A stretch of DNA of 64,000 bases from Sphingopyxis sp. MSC1_008 (GTDB taxonomy: Bacteria > Pseudomonadota > Alphaproteobacteria > Sphingomonadales > Sphingomonadaceae). Below, in pieces: positions 55,549 through 64,000 of this stretch. How positions within the stretch are numbered: the stretch's first letter is position 1; each line of letters opens with the position of its first letter. The stretch spans positions 310,001 to 374,000 of the forward strand of contig NZ_JALPRD010000003.1 in the NCBI RefSeq assembly GCF_023197165.1. The letters are read 5' to 3'. The position numbers and the translations under genes were made by a program. The notes beneath the pieces were generated by a model. The model saw only the letters and a list, made by a program, of their open reading frames with translations, was not told the DNA's origin and ran no database searches.

Positions 55549-56132
55549 TGCTCTCCGAAAAGCTGCGCACCGCGCTCGATAATCTGCTCCCCGATGCGGG
55601 CGAGGATGAAGCCTATCTCGGCACCCCGACGCTGCGCGATGCCGCGGTGCTCATCGCCTTCACCGACCGCCCCGATCCGGGCGTGATCCTGACCCAGCGC
55701 CCGCAATGGCTGCGCAGCCATGCGGGGCAGGTCGCCTTTCCCGGCGGCAAGATCGATCCGGGCGACCGCGATGCGATCGACGCGGCGCTGCGCGAGGCGG
55801 AGGAAGAAATCGGCCTCAACCGCCGCGACGTGATGGTCGCCGGGGTGACCGAACCCTATCGGTCGGGCAGCGGCTATATCATCACCCCGGTACTCGGCGT
55901 CATCCCGCCCGACCTGCCGCTCGACCCCAATCCCGACGAAGTCGAGGACTGGTTCGAGGTGCCGCTCGACATCCTGTTCGATCCCGACAATTACGCGCGC
56001 CAGCACGCGAATTTTCAGGGGCACGACCGCCATTATTATGACATGGACTGGCAGGGGCGACGGATTTGGGGCGTGACGGCGGGAATTATCATCAATCTGG
56101 CGCGGCGGATGCCGGCGGGGTGGCACCGGTGA
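55548..56132 (+). CDS. Nudix hydrolase (CoA pyrophosphatase-like)
   Basis: A 194-aa Nudix protein. The Nudix box begins at GGKIDPGD (residues 66-73) and ends with the catalytic REAEEEIG (82-89), with an intact GX5EX7REUXEEXGU pattern except that the usual Glu lies in the box core. The flanking RSHAGQVAFPGG and the preceding LLTQRPQWLRSHAGQ match CoA pyrophosphatases (NudL-like). It overlaps DUF1285 by one base upstream and cca by 4 nt downstream. Confidence 0.88.
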   Translation: MLSEKLRTALDNLLPDAGEDEAYLGTPTLRDAAVLIAFTDRPDPGVILTQRPQWLRSHAGQVAFPGGKIDPGDRDAIDAALREAEEEIGLNRRDVMVAGVTEPYRSGSGYIITPVLGVIPPDLPLDPNPDEVEDWFEVPLDILFDPDNYARQHANFQGHDRHYYDMDWQGRRIWGVTAGIIINLARRMPAGWHR

Positions 56133-57337
56133 CGGTTCTGCCCGCCGCCGAATGGCTGGGCCGTCCCGGACTGCGGCGCATCGTCGCCGCGCTGGCTGCC
56201 GATCGCGGCGCGGTGAAGATCGTCGGCGGCGCGGTGCGCGATACGCTGCTCGGCCTGCCCGTCACCGACATCGACCTCGCGACGCCGCTGTTGCCGTTAG
56301 AGGTAACGCGGCGGCTCGAGGCGGCCGATATCAAGGTCATCCCGACCGGCATCGCGCACGGCACCGTCACCGCGATCGCCAGCGGCGACCATCACGAGAT
56401 CACGACCTTGCGCCGCGATGTCGAAACCGACGGACGCCGCGCGACCATCGCCTTCGCCGACGACTGGCGCGACGATGCGGCGCGGCGCGACTTCACGATC
56501 AATGCGCTTTATGCCGATCCCGATACCGGCGCGGTCGACGATTGGTTCGGCGGCCTCGCCGATCTGAAAGCTGGGCGCGTCGCCTTCATCGGCGACCCCG
56601 CGACGCGCATCGCCGAGGACCATTTGCGTATCCTGCGCTTCTACCGCTTCGCGGCGCGTTTCGGGTGCGGGGACCTCGACGCCGTCAGCCACGCCGCCGT
56701 GATCACCGCGCGACAGTCGCTCAAAAGCCTGTCACGCGAACGTATTGCCGATGAACTGCTCAAAATCCTCTCCCTGCCGGAACCTCGAGGAATCGTCGAC
56801 CAAATGGCTGCGGACGGGATTTTCAAGGTAGTCCTGCCCGAACTCGCCCCGGACTTTTCGCGGGTATTGAGCGAATTGACCGAAAATGAGCGTCAGGCCG
56901 GGATCACCCCTTCGCCTCTGCGCCGCCTATCGGCGCTGCTTCCCGCCGACGCCGCCATCGCCGAACAGGTCGCGGCCCGGCTGCGCCTGTCGACGCGGCA
57001 GCGCAAGCATCTCGCCGCGCTCGGCGGACATCGCGCCGATACCGTCAGGCCGGTCCGGCAGCTGGCGCATGCGATCGGAGTCGATGCCGCGCGCGACGTG
57101 CATCTGCTCGCGGACGATACGGCTTCGGCAAAGGCTGCTGCCCAGGCGCTGTCGGGCTGGACGGTCCCCGAAATGCCACTCAAGGGCGGCGACATCGTCG
57201 CGCGCGGGATCGCGGTTGGCCCCGAGGTCGCGCGCATCCTGAAAGCGGTCGAGGCCGAGTGGGTGGCGGAGGATTTCCCTGACGTCGCGCGCGTCGCCGA
57301 GCTGGTCGATCAGAAGATCGGCCGCACCAGCGACTGA
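56129..57337 (+). CDS. cca: CCA tRNA nucleotidyltransferase
   Basis: Adds or repairs the 3'-terminal CCA of tRNA. The 402-aa class II enzyme has GGAVRD (33-38), the metal-binding DID (47-49), the RRDFTINALY motif (about 127-136), the ERxxxE-like EDHLRILRFYRFAARFG and LSRERIADELLKIL. The start is GTG 56129, which overlaps the Nudix stop by 4 nt. The last 28 nt overlap the convergent GGDEF-EAL gene. Confidence 0.94.
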   Translation: MTVLPAAEWLGRPGLRRIVAALAADRGAVKIVGGAVRDTLLGLPVTDIDLATPLLPLEVTRRLEAADIKVIPTGIAHGTVTAIASGDHHEITTLRRDVETDGRRATIAFADDWRDDAARRDFTINALYADPDTGAVDDWFGGLADLKAGRVAFIGDPATRIAEDHLRILRFYRFAARFGCGDLDAVSHAAVITARQSLKSLSRERIADELLKILSLPEPRGIVDQMAADGIFKVVLPELAPDFSRVLSELTENERQAGITPSPLRRLSALLPADAAIAEQVAARLRLSTRQRKHLAALGGHRADTVRPVRQLAHAIGVDAARDVHLLADDTASAKAAAQALSGWTVPEMPLKGGDIVARGIAVGPEVARILKAVEAEWVAEDFPDVARVAELVDQKIGRTSD

Positions 57338-59022
57338 CGCCAATAATCGAGCGCGTCCTTGCCATCCATCGGCCGCGCGAACAGGAAACCCTGCCCGAAA
57401 TCGCATCCGAGCGCCGACAGCAAGCGCGCCTGGTCGGCGGTCTCGACGCCTTCGGCCGTCGTGCGCATGCCCAGCACTTCGGCCAGGCTCTGGATCGTGC
57501 GTACGATCGCCACCTTGTCGCGGTCGTCGACCATATGTTCGACAAAGCTGCGGTCAATCTTGAGCACGTCGATCGGCAAGCGCTGGAGATAGGCAAGGTT
57601 CGAATAGCCGGTGCCGAAATCGTCCATCGCGACGCGGGCGTCGAGCGCCTTGAGCTCGCTGAGCACCGACAGCGCGAGGTCGGGGTCGCCGATGATCGCG
57701 CTTTCGGTGAGTTCGATCATCAGCCGTTCGCCGCCGATATTCTGGCTTTCGAGCGCCTGGCGCACCACTCCGGCGACATCGTCGCGCACCAGCTGGATCG
57801 CCGAAACATTGACCGAGAAATAGCAGTCGACGATTCCGCCGCCGTTCTGCTTGTCCCAATCGGCGAGCACCGCGGCGGCCTTGCCGATCGCCCATTGGCC
57901 GAGCGGGACGATCAGGCCCGAATCCTCGGCGATCGGAATGAACTCGGTCGGCGAAACCGAATGGCCGCTGCTCGTGTCCCAGCGCGCCAGCGCCTCGAAC
58001 CCGGCGACGCGGCCGCTCGCCAGTTCGATCAGCGGCTGGAAGGCAAGGTGGAGGCGGTCTTCCTCGATCGCGTTGCGCAGTTCGGTTTCCATCCCGAACC
58101 GGTTGTCCGACAGCATCGCCGCTTCGGGTTCATAGATTTCGATGCGGTCGGTCTGCTTTGCGCGCTTGAGCGCGATTTGCGCGTGGCGGATCTGATCGGC
58201 GACATCGGTGTCAGTTGCGGGCTGGATCGCGCAGCCGAGCGCGCAATCGACGCTGACCTTCAATTCGCCGATGCGGAAGGGGTGGTCGAAACAGCCACGG
58301 ATACGCCGCGCCATTTCGCGCACATCGGCGCGGCCGCCCACGACGCGCGTCGATATGGCGAATTCGTCGCCGCCGGTGCGCGCCAAAATGTCGCCGCTGC
58401 GCAGGCTCGATTTCAGCCGCCGCGCGACGGTGATGATCAGCTCGTCGCCCGCCATCGGCCCGATATGTTCGTTGATGCGGCTGAACCGTGCGAGGTCGAG
58501 CAGCAGGATCGCATGGTCGGCGCCGACGCCGTCGGTGGCGCCGCGCTGTTCGACCAGCTCCTCGAACCCGGCGCGGTTGGGGAGCCCGGTCAGGCTGTCC
58601 GAAACCAGCTCGCGGCGCAGGTTGCGCTCGGTCATCATTTCCTGCGTCCGGTCGATCAGCGTCAGCAGGAACAGCCCGTCGTCGCCCGATTCGGTGGGCA
58701 GCGGGCCGATCGATCCGCGCAGGTCGCGCGCCGCCGGGCCCTCACCCAGCTGGCACGAAAATTCCTGCGATTCGCCGGGATATTGCGCTGCCCGCTCGAT
58801 CGCGCGCAGCATTTCGATCGGCGCCTCGACCCCCGCGGGCGACAGGCTCAACCGGTCGAACGCCGCATTGCTTGCATGAAGCCGGAAATTGCCACGCGCC
58901 ATCGGTCTGATCAGCGCGGCCGGAACGGGCAACGCGTCGATCCAGCCGACGAACAACAAGGGCCGGTCTTCGCCGGTTCTATCGATAGGCATAACAGAGG
59001 GTTTTGTGCGACCTTTCCCCAT
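57310..59022 (-). CDS. Diguanylate cyclase/phosphodiesterase (GGDEF-EAL) protein
   Basis: A 570-aa cyclic-di-GMP protein with a PAS-like N-terminal region (about residues 20-125), a GGDEF domain (about 136-300) and an EAL domain (about 315-565). Both signatures are intact: GGDEF at 217-221 with an I-site RSGD at 208-211, five residues upstream, and EAL at 343-345 with MDDFGTGYSNL. Either activity is possible; product inhibition at the I-site is expected. ATG 58992 is an alternative start. Its 3' end overlaps cca by 28 nt. Confidence 0.93.
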   Translation of the reverse strand: MGKGRTKPSVMPIDRTGEDRPLLFVGWIDALPVPAALIRPMARGNFRLHASNAAFDRLSLSPAGVEAPIEMLRAIERAAQYPGESQEFSCQLGEGPAARDLRGSIGPLPTESGDDGLFLLTLIDRTQEMMTERNLRRELVSDSLTGLPNRAGFEELVEQRGATDGVGADHAILLLDLARFSRINEHIGPMAGDELIITVARRLKSSLRSGDILARTGGDEFAISTRVVGGRADVREMARRIRGCFDHPFRIGELKVSVDCALGCAIQPATDTDVADQIRHAQIALKRAKQTDRIEIYEPEAAMLSDNRFGMETELRNAIEEDRLHLAFQPLIELASGRVAGFEALARWDTSSGHSVSPTEFIPIAEDSGLIVPLGQWAIGKAAAVLADWDKQNGGGIVDCYFSVNVSAIQLVRDDVAGVVRQALESQNIGGERLMIELTESAIIGDPDLALSVLSELKALDARVAMDDFGTGYSNLAYLQRLPIDVLKIDRSFVEHMVDDRDKVAIVRTIQSLAEVLGMRTTAEGVETADQARLLSALGCDFGQGFLFARPMDGKDALDYWRQSLVRPIF

Positions 59023-59081
59023 TGCCCAATGCCTAGGTCACGGGAAGTAAAGAAGGGATTTACGGCTACGTCGAAATACGT

Positions 59082-61385
59082 CTAGCCGAAGCGATTGTTC
59101 CTCGGGAAACCGTCAGGCGGGTTGCGCCCCGCCGCGCTGCGCGCCACGCGCCACATGCTGACGTCGACATTGTTGCGCGTACGCCCCGTTTCCCCCCCCA
59201 TTTTCCAGCTCAAGCCTTCCGCCAGCACAAAGCTGATGGCATCGGACAGGCTGCCCTCGCGGTAGCGCTGCAGCATCACGCCCTGGCCGCGGACCATCAC
59301 CGGAACTTCGGTGAGCGGGAAGACTGCCAGTTTGCGATTGTCGCCAATCACCGCGACGCTGTCATCGCTTGCCGCGATCTGGTGGACGACGGCGAGCGCG
59401 GCTTTGGGTTTCAGGTTGACGACGTTGCGGCCCTTGCGCGTTTCGGCGACCACCTCGGCCATCTGCGCGACAAAGCCGTGGCCGCTCGACGAGGCGAGCA
59501 GCAGGCGGCCGTCGGCGGTGGCGGGGATCATCGCGACGATCCGCGCCTCGGGATCGATATCGACCATCAGCCGCAGCGGTTCGCCGAACCCGCGCCCGCC
59601 GGGCAGCTTGTCGGCGCCGACGGTGAAGAAGCGCCCGTCGCTCGCCGCGATCAGCAGCTTGTCGGTGGTCTGCGCGTGCGCGGCGAACAGCAGTTCGTCG
59701 CCTTCCTTGAACTTGAACTCGGCCCACTGGTCCGCCGCGACATGGCCGCGCTGGGCGCGAATCCAGCCGCGTTTCGACAGGATCACCGTTACCGGCTCCT
59801 TCTCGATCATCGCGTCCAAGGGAATGTCGCGCGCCGGCGCCGCTTCGGAAATCGTCGTGCGCCGCGCGCCGAGCAGAGTGTCGAGGCCGTAAACCGCGCG
59901 CAGCTTTTCCAGATCCTTGCGCAGCCGCGTCTTCTGCCGCGCCGGGCTCTCGACCAGCTTGACCAGCTCCTCGCGCTCGGCGGTGAGGTCGGCCTGCTCG
60001 CGCTTCAGTTCCATTTCCTCGAGCCGGCGCAACGAGCGCAGCCGCATGTTGAGGATCGCCTCGGCCTGCCGGTCGGTCAGGATGAATTCGGCGATCATCA
60101 ACGGTTTCGGCTCATCCTCGGTGCGGATGATCTCGATGATCCGGTCCAGGTTGAGGAACGCGATGATATAGCCCGCGACCAGCTCCAACCGGTCGTCGAT
60201 CTTCGCGATCCGGTGCTGCGCGCGGCGGACGAGCACGACGATCTGGTGCTGCAGCCATTCGGTGAGCAGCTGGTGCAGCCCCATCACCTTCGGCGTGCGC
60301 GTCGCGTCGAGAACGTTCAGATTGAGCGCGAAGCGATTTTCGAGGTCGGTCAGCCGGTACAGGCTTTCCTTGAGGATATCGGGGTCGACGTTGCGGCTCT
60401 TGGGTTCAACGACGATGCGCAAATCCTCGGCGCTTTCGTCGCGGACATCCTCGAGAATCGGCAATTTCTTGTCGGCGATCAGCTGCGCGATCTGTTCGAT
60501 CAGCTTGCCCTTGGCGACCCCGTACGGGATTTCGCTGATGACCAGCTGCCAGGTGCCGCCGGGCTGCTTCTCGATCCCGCTGTCTTCCCAGCTGCCTGTC
60601 TCCAGCTTGCCGGTCGAAAAGCGCGCGCGAACGCGGAAGCCGCCGCGCCCGGTTTCATAGGCATGCGCAATCGTCTCGGGGCTGTCGACGACGATGCCGC
60701 CGGTCGGGAAATCGGGGCCTTTGACATGCTCGAGCAGTTCGCTGAGCTCGGCGCGCGGATTCTCGATCAGCACCAGCGCCGCGTCGATCACCTCGGCGGC
60801 GTTGTGCGGCGGGATGTTCGTCGCCATGCCGACCGCAATCCCGCTCGCGCCATTGGCGAGCAGGTTCGGGAACAGCCCGGGCATGATCTCGGGCTCTTCG
60901 TCCTCGCCATTGTATGTCGGCTTGAAATCGACCGTGCCCTCGTCGAGCCCCTGCATCAGGTCGACCGCGACGCGCGTCAGCCGCGCCTCGGTGTAGCGGT
61001 ACGCCGCGGCATTATCGCCGTCGATGTTGCCGAAATTGCCCTGGCCGTCGACGAGCGGATAGCGGAGCGAGAAATCCTGCGCGAGGCGGACCATCGCGTC
61101 ATAGACCGCGACATCGCCGTGCGGATGGAATTTGCCGATGACGTCGCCGACGACGCGCGCCGACTTCTTGTAGCCCTGCGACGGGTCGAGCCGCATCGCG
61201 CGCATCGCCCACAACAGGCGGCGATGGACGGGCTTCAGCCCGTCGCGGAGATCCGGAAGCGAGCGCGCAGTGATCGTCGACAGCGCATAGACGAGATAGC
61301 GTTCGGACAGCGCGCTGTCGAACGGGGTATCGGTCATGCCGGGAACGGGATCGTTGCTGTCGGGATCGTCGGTGGTGGTCGCCAT
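59082..61385 (-). CDS. parC: DNA topoisomerase IV subunit A
   Basis: A 767-aa type IIA topoisomerase subunit that unlinks replicated chromosomes. It has [29 protein letters not shown], the quinolone-determining region [19 protein letters not shown], and the catalytic Tyr131 in [13 protein letters not shown] beta-propeller-like C-terminal domain follows. The residues matching E. coli Ser80 and Glu84 are Val92 and Asp96. ATG 61385 is preferred to an upstream ATG that adds a basic segment. Confidence 0.95.
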   Translation of the reverse strand: MATTTDDPDSNDPVPGMTDTPFDSALSERYLVYALSTITARSLPDLRDGLKPVHRRLLWAMRAMRLDPSQGYKKSARVVGDVIGKFHPHGDVAVYDAMVRLAQDFSLRYPLVDGQGNFGNIDGDNAAAYRYTEARLTRVAVDLMQGLDEGTVDFKPTYNGEDEEPEIMPGLFPNLLANGASGIAVGMATNIPPHNAAEVIDAALVLIENPRAELSELLEHVKGPDFPTGGIVVDSPETIAHAYETGRGGFRVRARFSTGKLETGSWEDSGIEKQPGGTWQLVISEIPYGVAKGKLIEQIAQLIADKKLPILEDVRDESAEDLRIVVEPKSRNVDPDILKESLYRLTDLENRFALNLNVLDATRTPKVMGLHQLLTEWLQHQIVVLVRRAQHRIAKIDDRLELVAGYIIAFLNLDRIIEIIRTEDEPKPLMIAEFILTDRQAEAILNMRLRSLRRLEEMELKREQADLTAEREELVKLVESPARQKTRLRKDLEKLRAVYGLDTLLGARRTTISEAAPARDIPLDAMIEKEPVTVILSKRGWIRAQRGHVAADQWAEFKFKEGDELLFAAHAQTTDKLLIAASDGRFFTVGADKLPGGRGFGEPLRLMVDIDPEARIVAMIPATADGRLLLASSSGHGFVAQMAEVVAETRKGRNVVNLKPKAALAVVHQIAASDDSVAVIGDNRKLAVFPLTEVPVMVRGQGVMLQRYREGSLSDAISFVLAEGLSWKMGGETGRTRNNVDVSMWRVARSAAGRNPPDGFPRNNRFG

Positions 61386-61436
61386 TGTCCGGAGCCGATA
61401 GCAAGGCTGGCGCGCCAAGGCAAAGGGGGATGCGGA

Positions 61437-62465
61437 TTAGTAGAGGTTGTCCTTATAATCCTTGTCGAGACCCTTCTGCATAAAGCCCGGAATCGACACG
61501 ACCGCGCTGGCGATCCGCGCGCCGATGCCCTTGGTCTTGTTGAGCCGCAGATGCTCGGCGAACATCTTTGCGGGGCTGATATCGGCGGGGGCGGCGGCAG
61601 CGGGCCAGAGCGCGGCGCGGCGCAGCGCGGCGCTGGGCGCGACGCGGATCGCGAGATCATCGACGCGCGCGGCGAGCAACGGCTGCTTGTCGCCGACGGT
61701 GAAGGGCGCACGCGCGGCTTCGTCGCGCGTCAGCGCCGCCGATCCGGTGAAGGTCGCGACCGCCCAGGCGCCGGGGATCAGCAGCGCCGCGGCGATCCGC
61801 GGCTGCGCGATGATGTTGCGGAAACTGTCGGTGCGGCGGTTGCCGGGACGGTCGGGGAACCACAGCGCGTCGCCGTCCGTGCGGACCATCAGCCCCGCCG
61901 GGTCTCCCTTGGGACTAAGGTCGGCGGCGCCCTTCGGGTCGATCGTCGCGAGCGCCATGAACCGGCTCGCCGCGACGAACGCATCGGCGTCGGCTGGCGC
62001 ATCCTCGCCGGGTTCAGCCTTCCAAAAGTCCGACCGGATCAGCGCCTTGGCGCAATGGACATAGCATTCCTCGACCGCGATCCGCGCCACGCCGTCGGCG
62101 CTCTCGACGCGGCCGTTGACGCGCAACGTCTCGCCGATTCCGGGGAGCAGGAACAGCGAGCCGAAGCCCGCGCCGGGGCGAAGAAGGGCAGGGTCGTCGA
62201 AAAGCTCGAGCGGGATCGACAGCGCGGCCGCGTCGCCACTCGCGAAACCGCGCGCGCCGCCCGCGAGCGTGATCGCGATGCCGGCTTCGTCGCCGGTGCC
62301 CGCGAACATCAACGGCGACGCGGCGAGCCAGCGCAGCGCGGTCGCGTCGAGATGGTCGATCACTTTCAGGTCGATCGCGGGCGGCGCCTTGCCCACCACG
62401 GCTTCGAGTGCGGCGATGCTGTCGATAGCGGTCACGGCGTCTCCTTCGCTCAAGGCCCGCATCAT
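61437..62465 (-). CDS. Pyridoxamine 5'-phosphate oxidase-fold protein
   Basis: A 342-aa protein with a PNPOx-like split-barrel flavin domain. It has FMALATIDPKGAADLSPKGDPAGLMVRTDGDALWFPDRPGNRRTDSFRNIIAQPRIAAALLIPG, which resembles the flavin-binding barrel of the MSMEG_1061-like family. The first 140 residues are a second, less recognisable domain with LFLLPGIGETLRVNG. ATG 62465 is chosen; two more ATGs follow and precede it closely. Its substrate is unknown. Confidence 0.82.
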   Translation of the reverse strand: MMRALSEGDAVTAIDSIAALEAVVGKAPPAIDLKVIDHLDATALRWLAASPLMFAGTGDEAGIAITLAGGARGFASGDAAALSIPLELFDDPALLRPGAGFGSLFLLPGIGETLRVNGRVESADGVARIAVEECYVHCAKALIRSDFWKAEPGEDAPADADAFVAASRFMALATIDPKGAADLSPKGDPAGLMVRTDGDALWFPDRPGNRRTDSFRNIIAQPRIAAALLIPGAWAVATFTGSAALTRDEAARAPFTVGDKQPLLAARVDDLAIRVAPSAALRRAALWPAAAAPADISPAKMFAEHLRLNKTKGIGARIASAVVSIPGFMQKGLDKDYKDNLY

Positions 62466-62580
62466 GGCTTTGTTGCGATCAATTCGCAATAAATTTCGCG
62501 GCCGCGCTTTTGTTCACAAGGACTTGAGCTCACGCCATGCGCCCCTAAGTTGGACGCCTGATTGGGGAAGGGATGGGATA

Positions 62581-63924
62581 TTGACCGAAAGCCGCGAGGG
62601 CACACGCCGCAAGAGCATCTGGTCGCGCGCCAGCGAGATGGCCGCTGAGGCGCCCCCCGAGCGCAATCGCTATGTCGATTTCCTCCGCGCGCTGTCGATA
62701 CTCGCGGTCGTCGTCGGTCACTGGCTCGTCGCCGCGCCCTATATGAAGGACGGCGCGGTCGAGGGCGGGCATCTGCTCGGAATCCTGCCGTGGACGCAGT
62801 GGCTGACCTGGGGGTTCCAGGTGATGCCGCTCTTCTTCCTCGTCGGCGGTTTCTCGAACGGCATGTCGTGGGCGGCGACGCTGCGCAAGGGCGGCAGCTA
62901 CGAAAGCTGGTATAGCGGGCGGCTGCAACGGCTGATCAACCCGGTGCTCCCGCTGTTCCTGATCTGGACGCTCGTCGCGATGTTCGGCACGCTCGCGGGG
63001 ATCGATCGCGGTATCGTCGCGATGGCGGCGCAGCTTGCGCTGATCCCCGTGTGGTTCCTGTCGGTCTATCTGATGGTCGCCGCGGTCGTGCCGCTGACGT
63101 GGAAGGCGTGGAAACGCTGGGGCTTCGCTTCCTTCTGGGCGCTCGTCGCGGGCGCGGTGGCGATCGATGTCGCGGCGCTGCGCTTCGATGTGCCCTATGT
63201 GAATTTCCTCAACTTCGCCTTCGTCTGGCTCGCGATCCACCAGCTCGGTTTCGCGTGGAGCGAGGGGCGGCTGACGCCGGGCAGGGCGCTTTTGTGGGGT
63301 GTCGGCGGGCTCGTCGCGCTCGCGCTGCTCGTCGGTTTCGGGCCCTATCCGGTCGCGATGATCGGCGTCCCGGGAAGCGGGCTCAGCAACTCGATGCCGC
63401 CGACGCTCGCGCTGCTCGCGCTAGGCATCGCGCAAGCGGGCTTCGCGCTTGCGCTCGAACCCGCAGCGCGGCGGATGCTCGACAATATCCGCCTCTGGAC
63501 CAGCGTCGTGCTCGTCAACGGCATGATCATGACGATCTACCTCTGGCACCTCACCGCCTTCGTCCTCGTGATGGTCGCCGCGTGGCTACTCGGCGGCATC
63601 GGGCTCGATGTGCAGCCCGGCAGTACGCCATGGTGGCTCGCGCGGCCGGTCTGGTTCATTCTCTATATCGCCGCGCTTTTCCCGCTGATCACGCTCTTCG
63701 CGCGCTACGAACGCGCGAGCAAGGACAGCGGCGAGGTGCCGCACTGGCGCCTGATCGTCGGGCTGCTGCTGATCTGCGCAGGGCTCGGCGCCACCGCTGC
63801 GATCAGCATCGCAAGCCCGCTCGGCGTCACGGGCGTACGCCTCTGGCTCGTCGCGCTGCCTTTTGTGGGGGCGGCAATTGCGCAATTCGGTCCGATCCAC
63901 CGGCTGACGCAGTTGCGGATATGA
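62581..63924 (+). CDS. Acyltransferase family 3 membrane protein
   Basis: A 447-aa protein with about ten membrane helices. It has NRYVDFLRALSILAVVVGHWLVAAP near the N-terminus, including the catalytic His of the R-x-x-x-x-x-x-V-x-x-x-H pattern, and FFLVGGFSNGMSW. The substrate may be a polysaccharide, peptidoglycan or glycolipid; it cannot be decided here. The start is TTG 62581 after GGGAAGGGATGGGATA; the ATG at 62572 in that sequence leads to an immediate stop. It is divergent from the PNPOx-fold gene, 115 nt apart. Confidence 0.87.
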   Translation: MTESREGTRRKSIWSRASEMAAEAPPERNRYVDFLRALSILAVVVGHWLVAAPYMKDGAVEGGHLLGILPWTQWLTWGFQVMPLFFLVGGFSNGMSWAATLRKGGSYESWYSGRLQRLINPVLPLFLIWTLVAMFGTLAGIDRGIVAMAAQLALIPVWFLSVYLMVAAVVPLTWKAWKRWGFASFWALVAGAVAIDVAALRFDVPYVNFLNFAFVWLAIHQLGFAWSEGRLTPGRALLWGVGGLVALALLVGFGPYPVAMIGVPGSGLSNSMPPTLALLALGIAQAGFALALEPAARRMLDNIRLWTSVVLVNGMIMTIYLWHLTAFVLVMVAAWLLGGIGLDVQPGSTPWWLARPVWFILYIAALFPLITLFARYERASKDSGEVPHWRLIVGLLLICAGLGATAAISIASPLGVTGVRLWLVALPFVGAAIAQFGPIHRLTQLRI

Positions 63925-63986
63925 TGCGCGGCGCGGTGGCGGACGTTGCCCCGCAATGGGGTGGAAAGCGGACGCCGTAAAAACAT

Positions 63987-64000
63987 CGTCACCCCGGGCT
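63987..64000. repeat. Palindromic repeat element R9, cut by the window edge
   Basis: CGTCACCCCGGGCT, the first 14 bases of another copy of the palindromic family, after 62 nt without a gene. The rest lies outside the window. Confidence 0.75.

Noticed and set aside
59382..62492. A 1036-codon open frame on the plus strand opposite parC and the PNPOx-fold gene
   Set aside because: It covers two clear minus-strand genes. The translation is Asp/Arg/Glu-rich with no recognisable domain, so it is an antisense artefact of codon bias.

Overview
The window reads as one contiguous, GC-rich, gene-dense chromosomal segment of an alphaproteobacterium, most plausibly a sphingomonad (Sphingopyxis/Sphingomonas-like). 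This is inferred from the protein families (CrtZ carotenoid hydroxylase, DUF6491 and DUF1285 proteins, Sphingomonas-style TonB receptor and PepSY protein, globin-coupled chemoreceptor) and from the many short head-to-head palindromic repeats. No rRNA, tRNA, CRISPR array, prophage or transposase was recognised. Genus assignment rests on recall of families only.

Layout. 1-9 kb: the start of a WS/DGAT-like acyltransferase, tdk-GNAT, a DUF6491 protein, truB-rpsO-pnp, an autoregulated arsR-SRPBCC operon, a cyclophilin and bamD. 9-15 kb: a tightly coupled run recN-2OG dioxygenase-GNAT-ABM monooxygenase-ligA. 15-23 kb: a fatty acid/sterol hydroxylase, then a metal-uptake run DUF2946-TonB receptor-PepSY-modABC, then phhA. 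23-30 kb: two tandem secreted paralogues, prmA, an SDR, a globin-coupled chemoreceptor, and a divergent lrp/ald pair. 30-34 kb: a strongly folded 266-bp element, a small membrane protein, an alpha/beta hydrolase and sdhCDA without an adjacent sdhB. 34-42 kb: a DUF167 protein, quinone oxidoreductase, leuCD, crtZ, a GST, a sugar-nucleotide-type epimerase, a beta-lactamase-fold hydrolase and a membrane protein. 42-46 kb: a CoA-transferase operon interrupted by an acid-phosphatase lipoprotein gene, with a divergent LysR regulator, then arr (rifamycin ADP-ribosyltransferase). 46-53 kb: mostly miscellaneous enzymes, including a DUF488 gene broken by an amber stop and a VIT-family transporter. 53-64 kb: a FolM-like SDR with folB, a GNAT, DUF1285-Nudix-cca, a GGDEF-EAL protein, parC, a PNPOx-fold protein and an acyltransferase-3 membrane protein.

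The most unusual observations are: (i) a palindromic repeat element inserted in frame inside truB, of the same family as repeats between genes elsewhere in the window; (ii) the 266-bp element at 29862-30127, bounded by a perfect 20-bp inverted repeat and containing two long internal hairpins; (iii) two matching ArsR-type operators that cover the -35, the -10 and the start codon of an apparently leaderless arsR; (iv) two TGCAAG-N4-TCGCGA direct repeats exactly 30 bp apart between lrp and ald; (v) an acid-phosphatase lipoprotein gene lodged between scoA and scoB; and (vi) a continuous TonB receptor-PepSY-molybdate ABC transporter run.

Many neighbouring genes overlap by 1 or 4 nt (TGATG, ATGA or GTGA), so translational coupling is common. 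Two convergent gene pairs share a single CTAG that supplies both stop codons.
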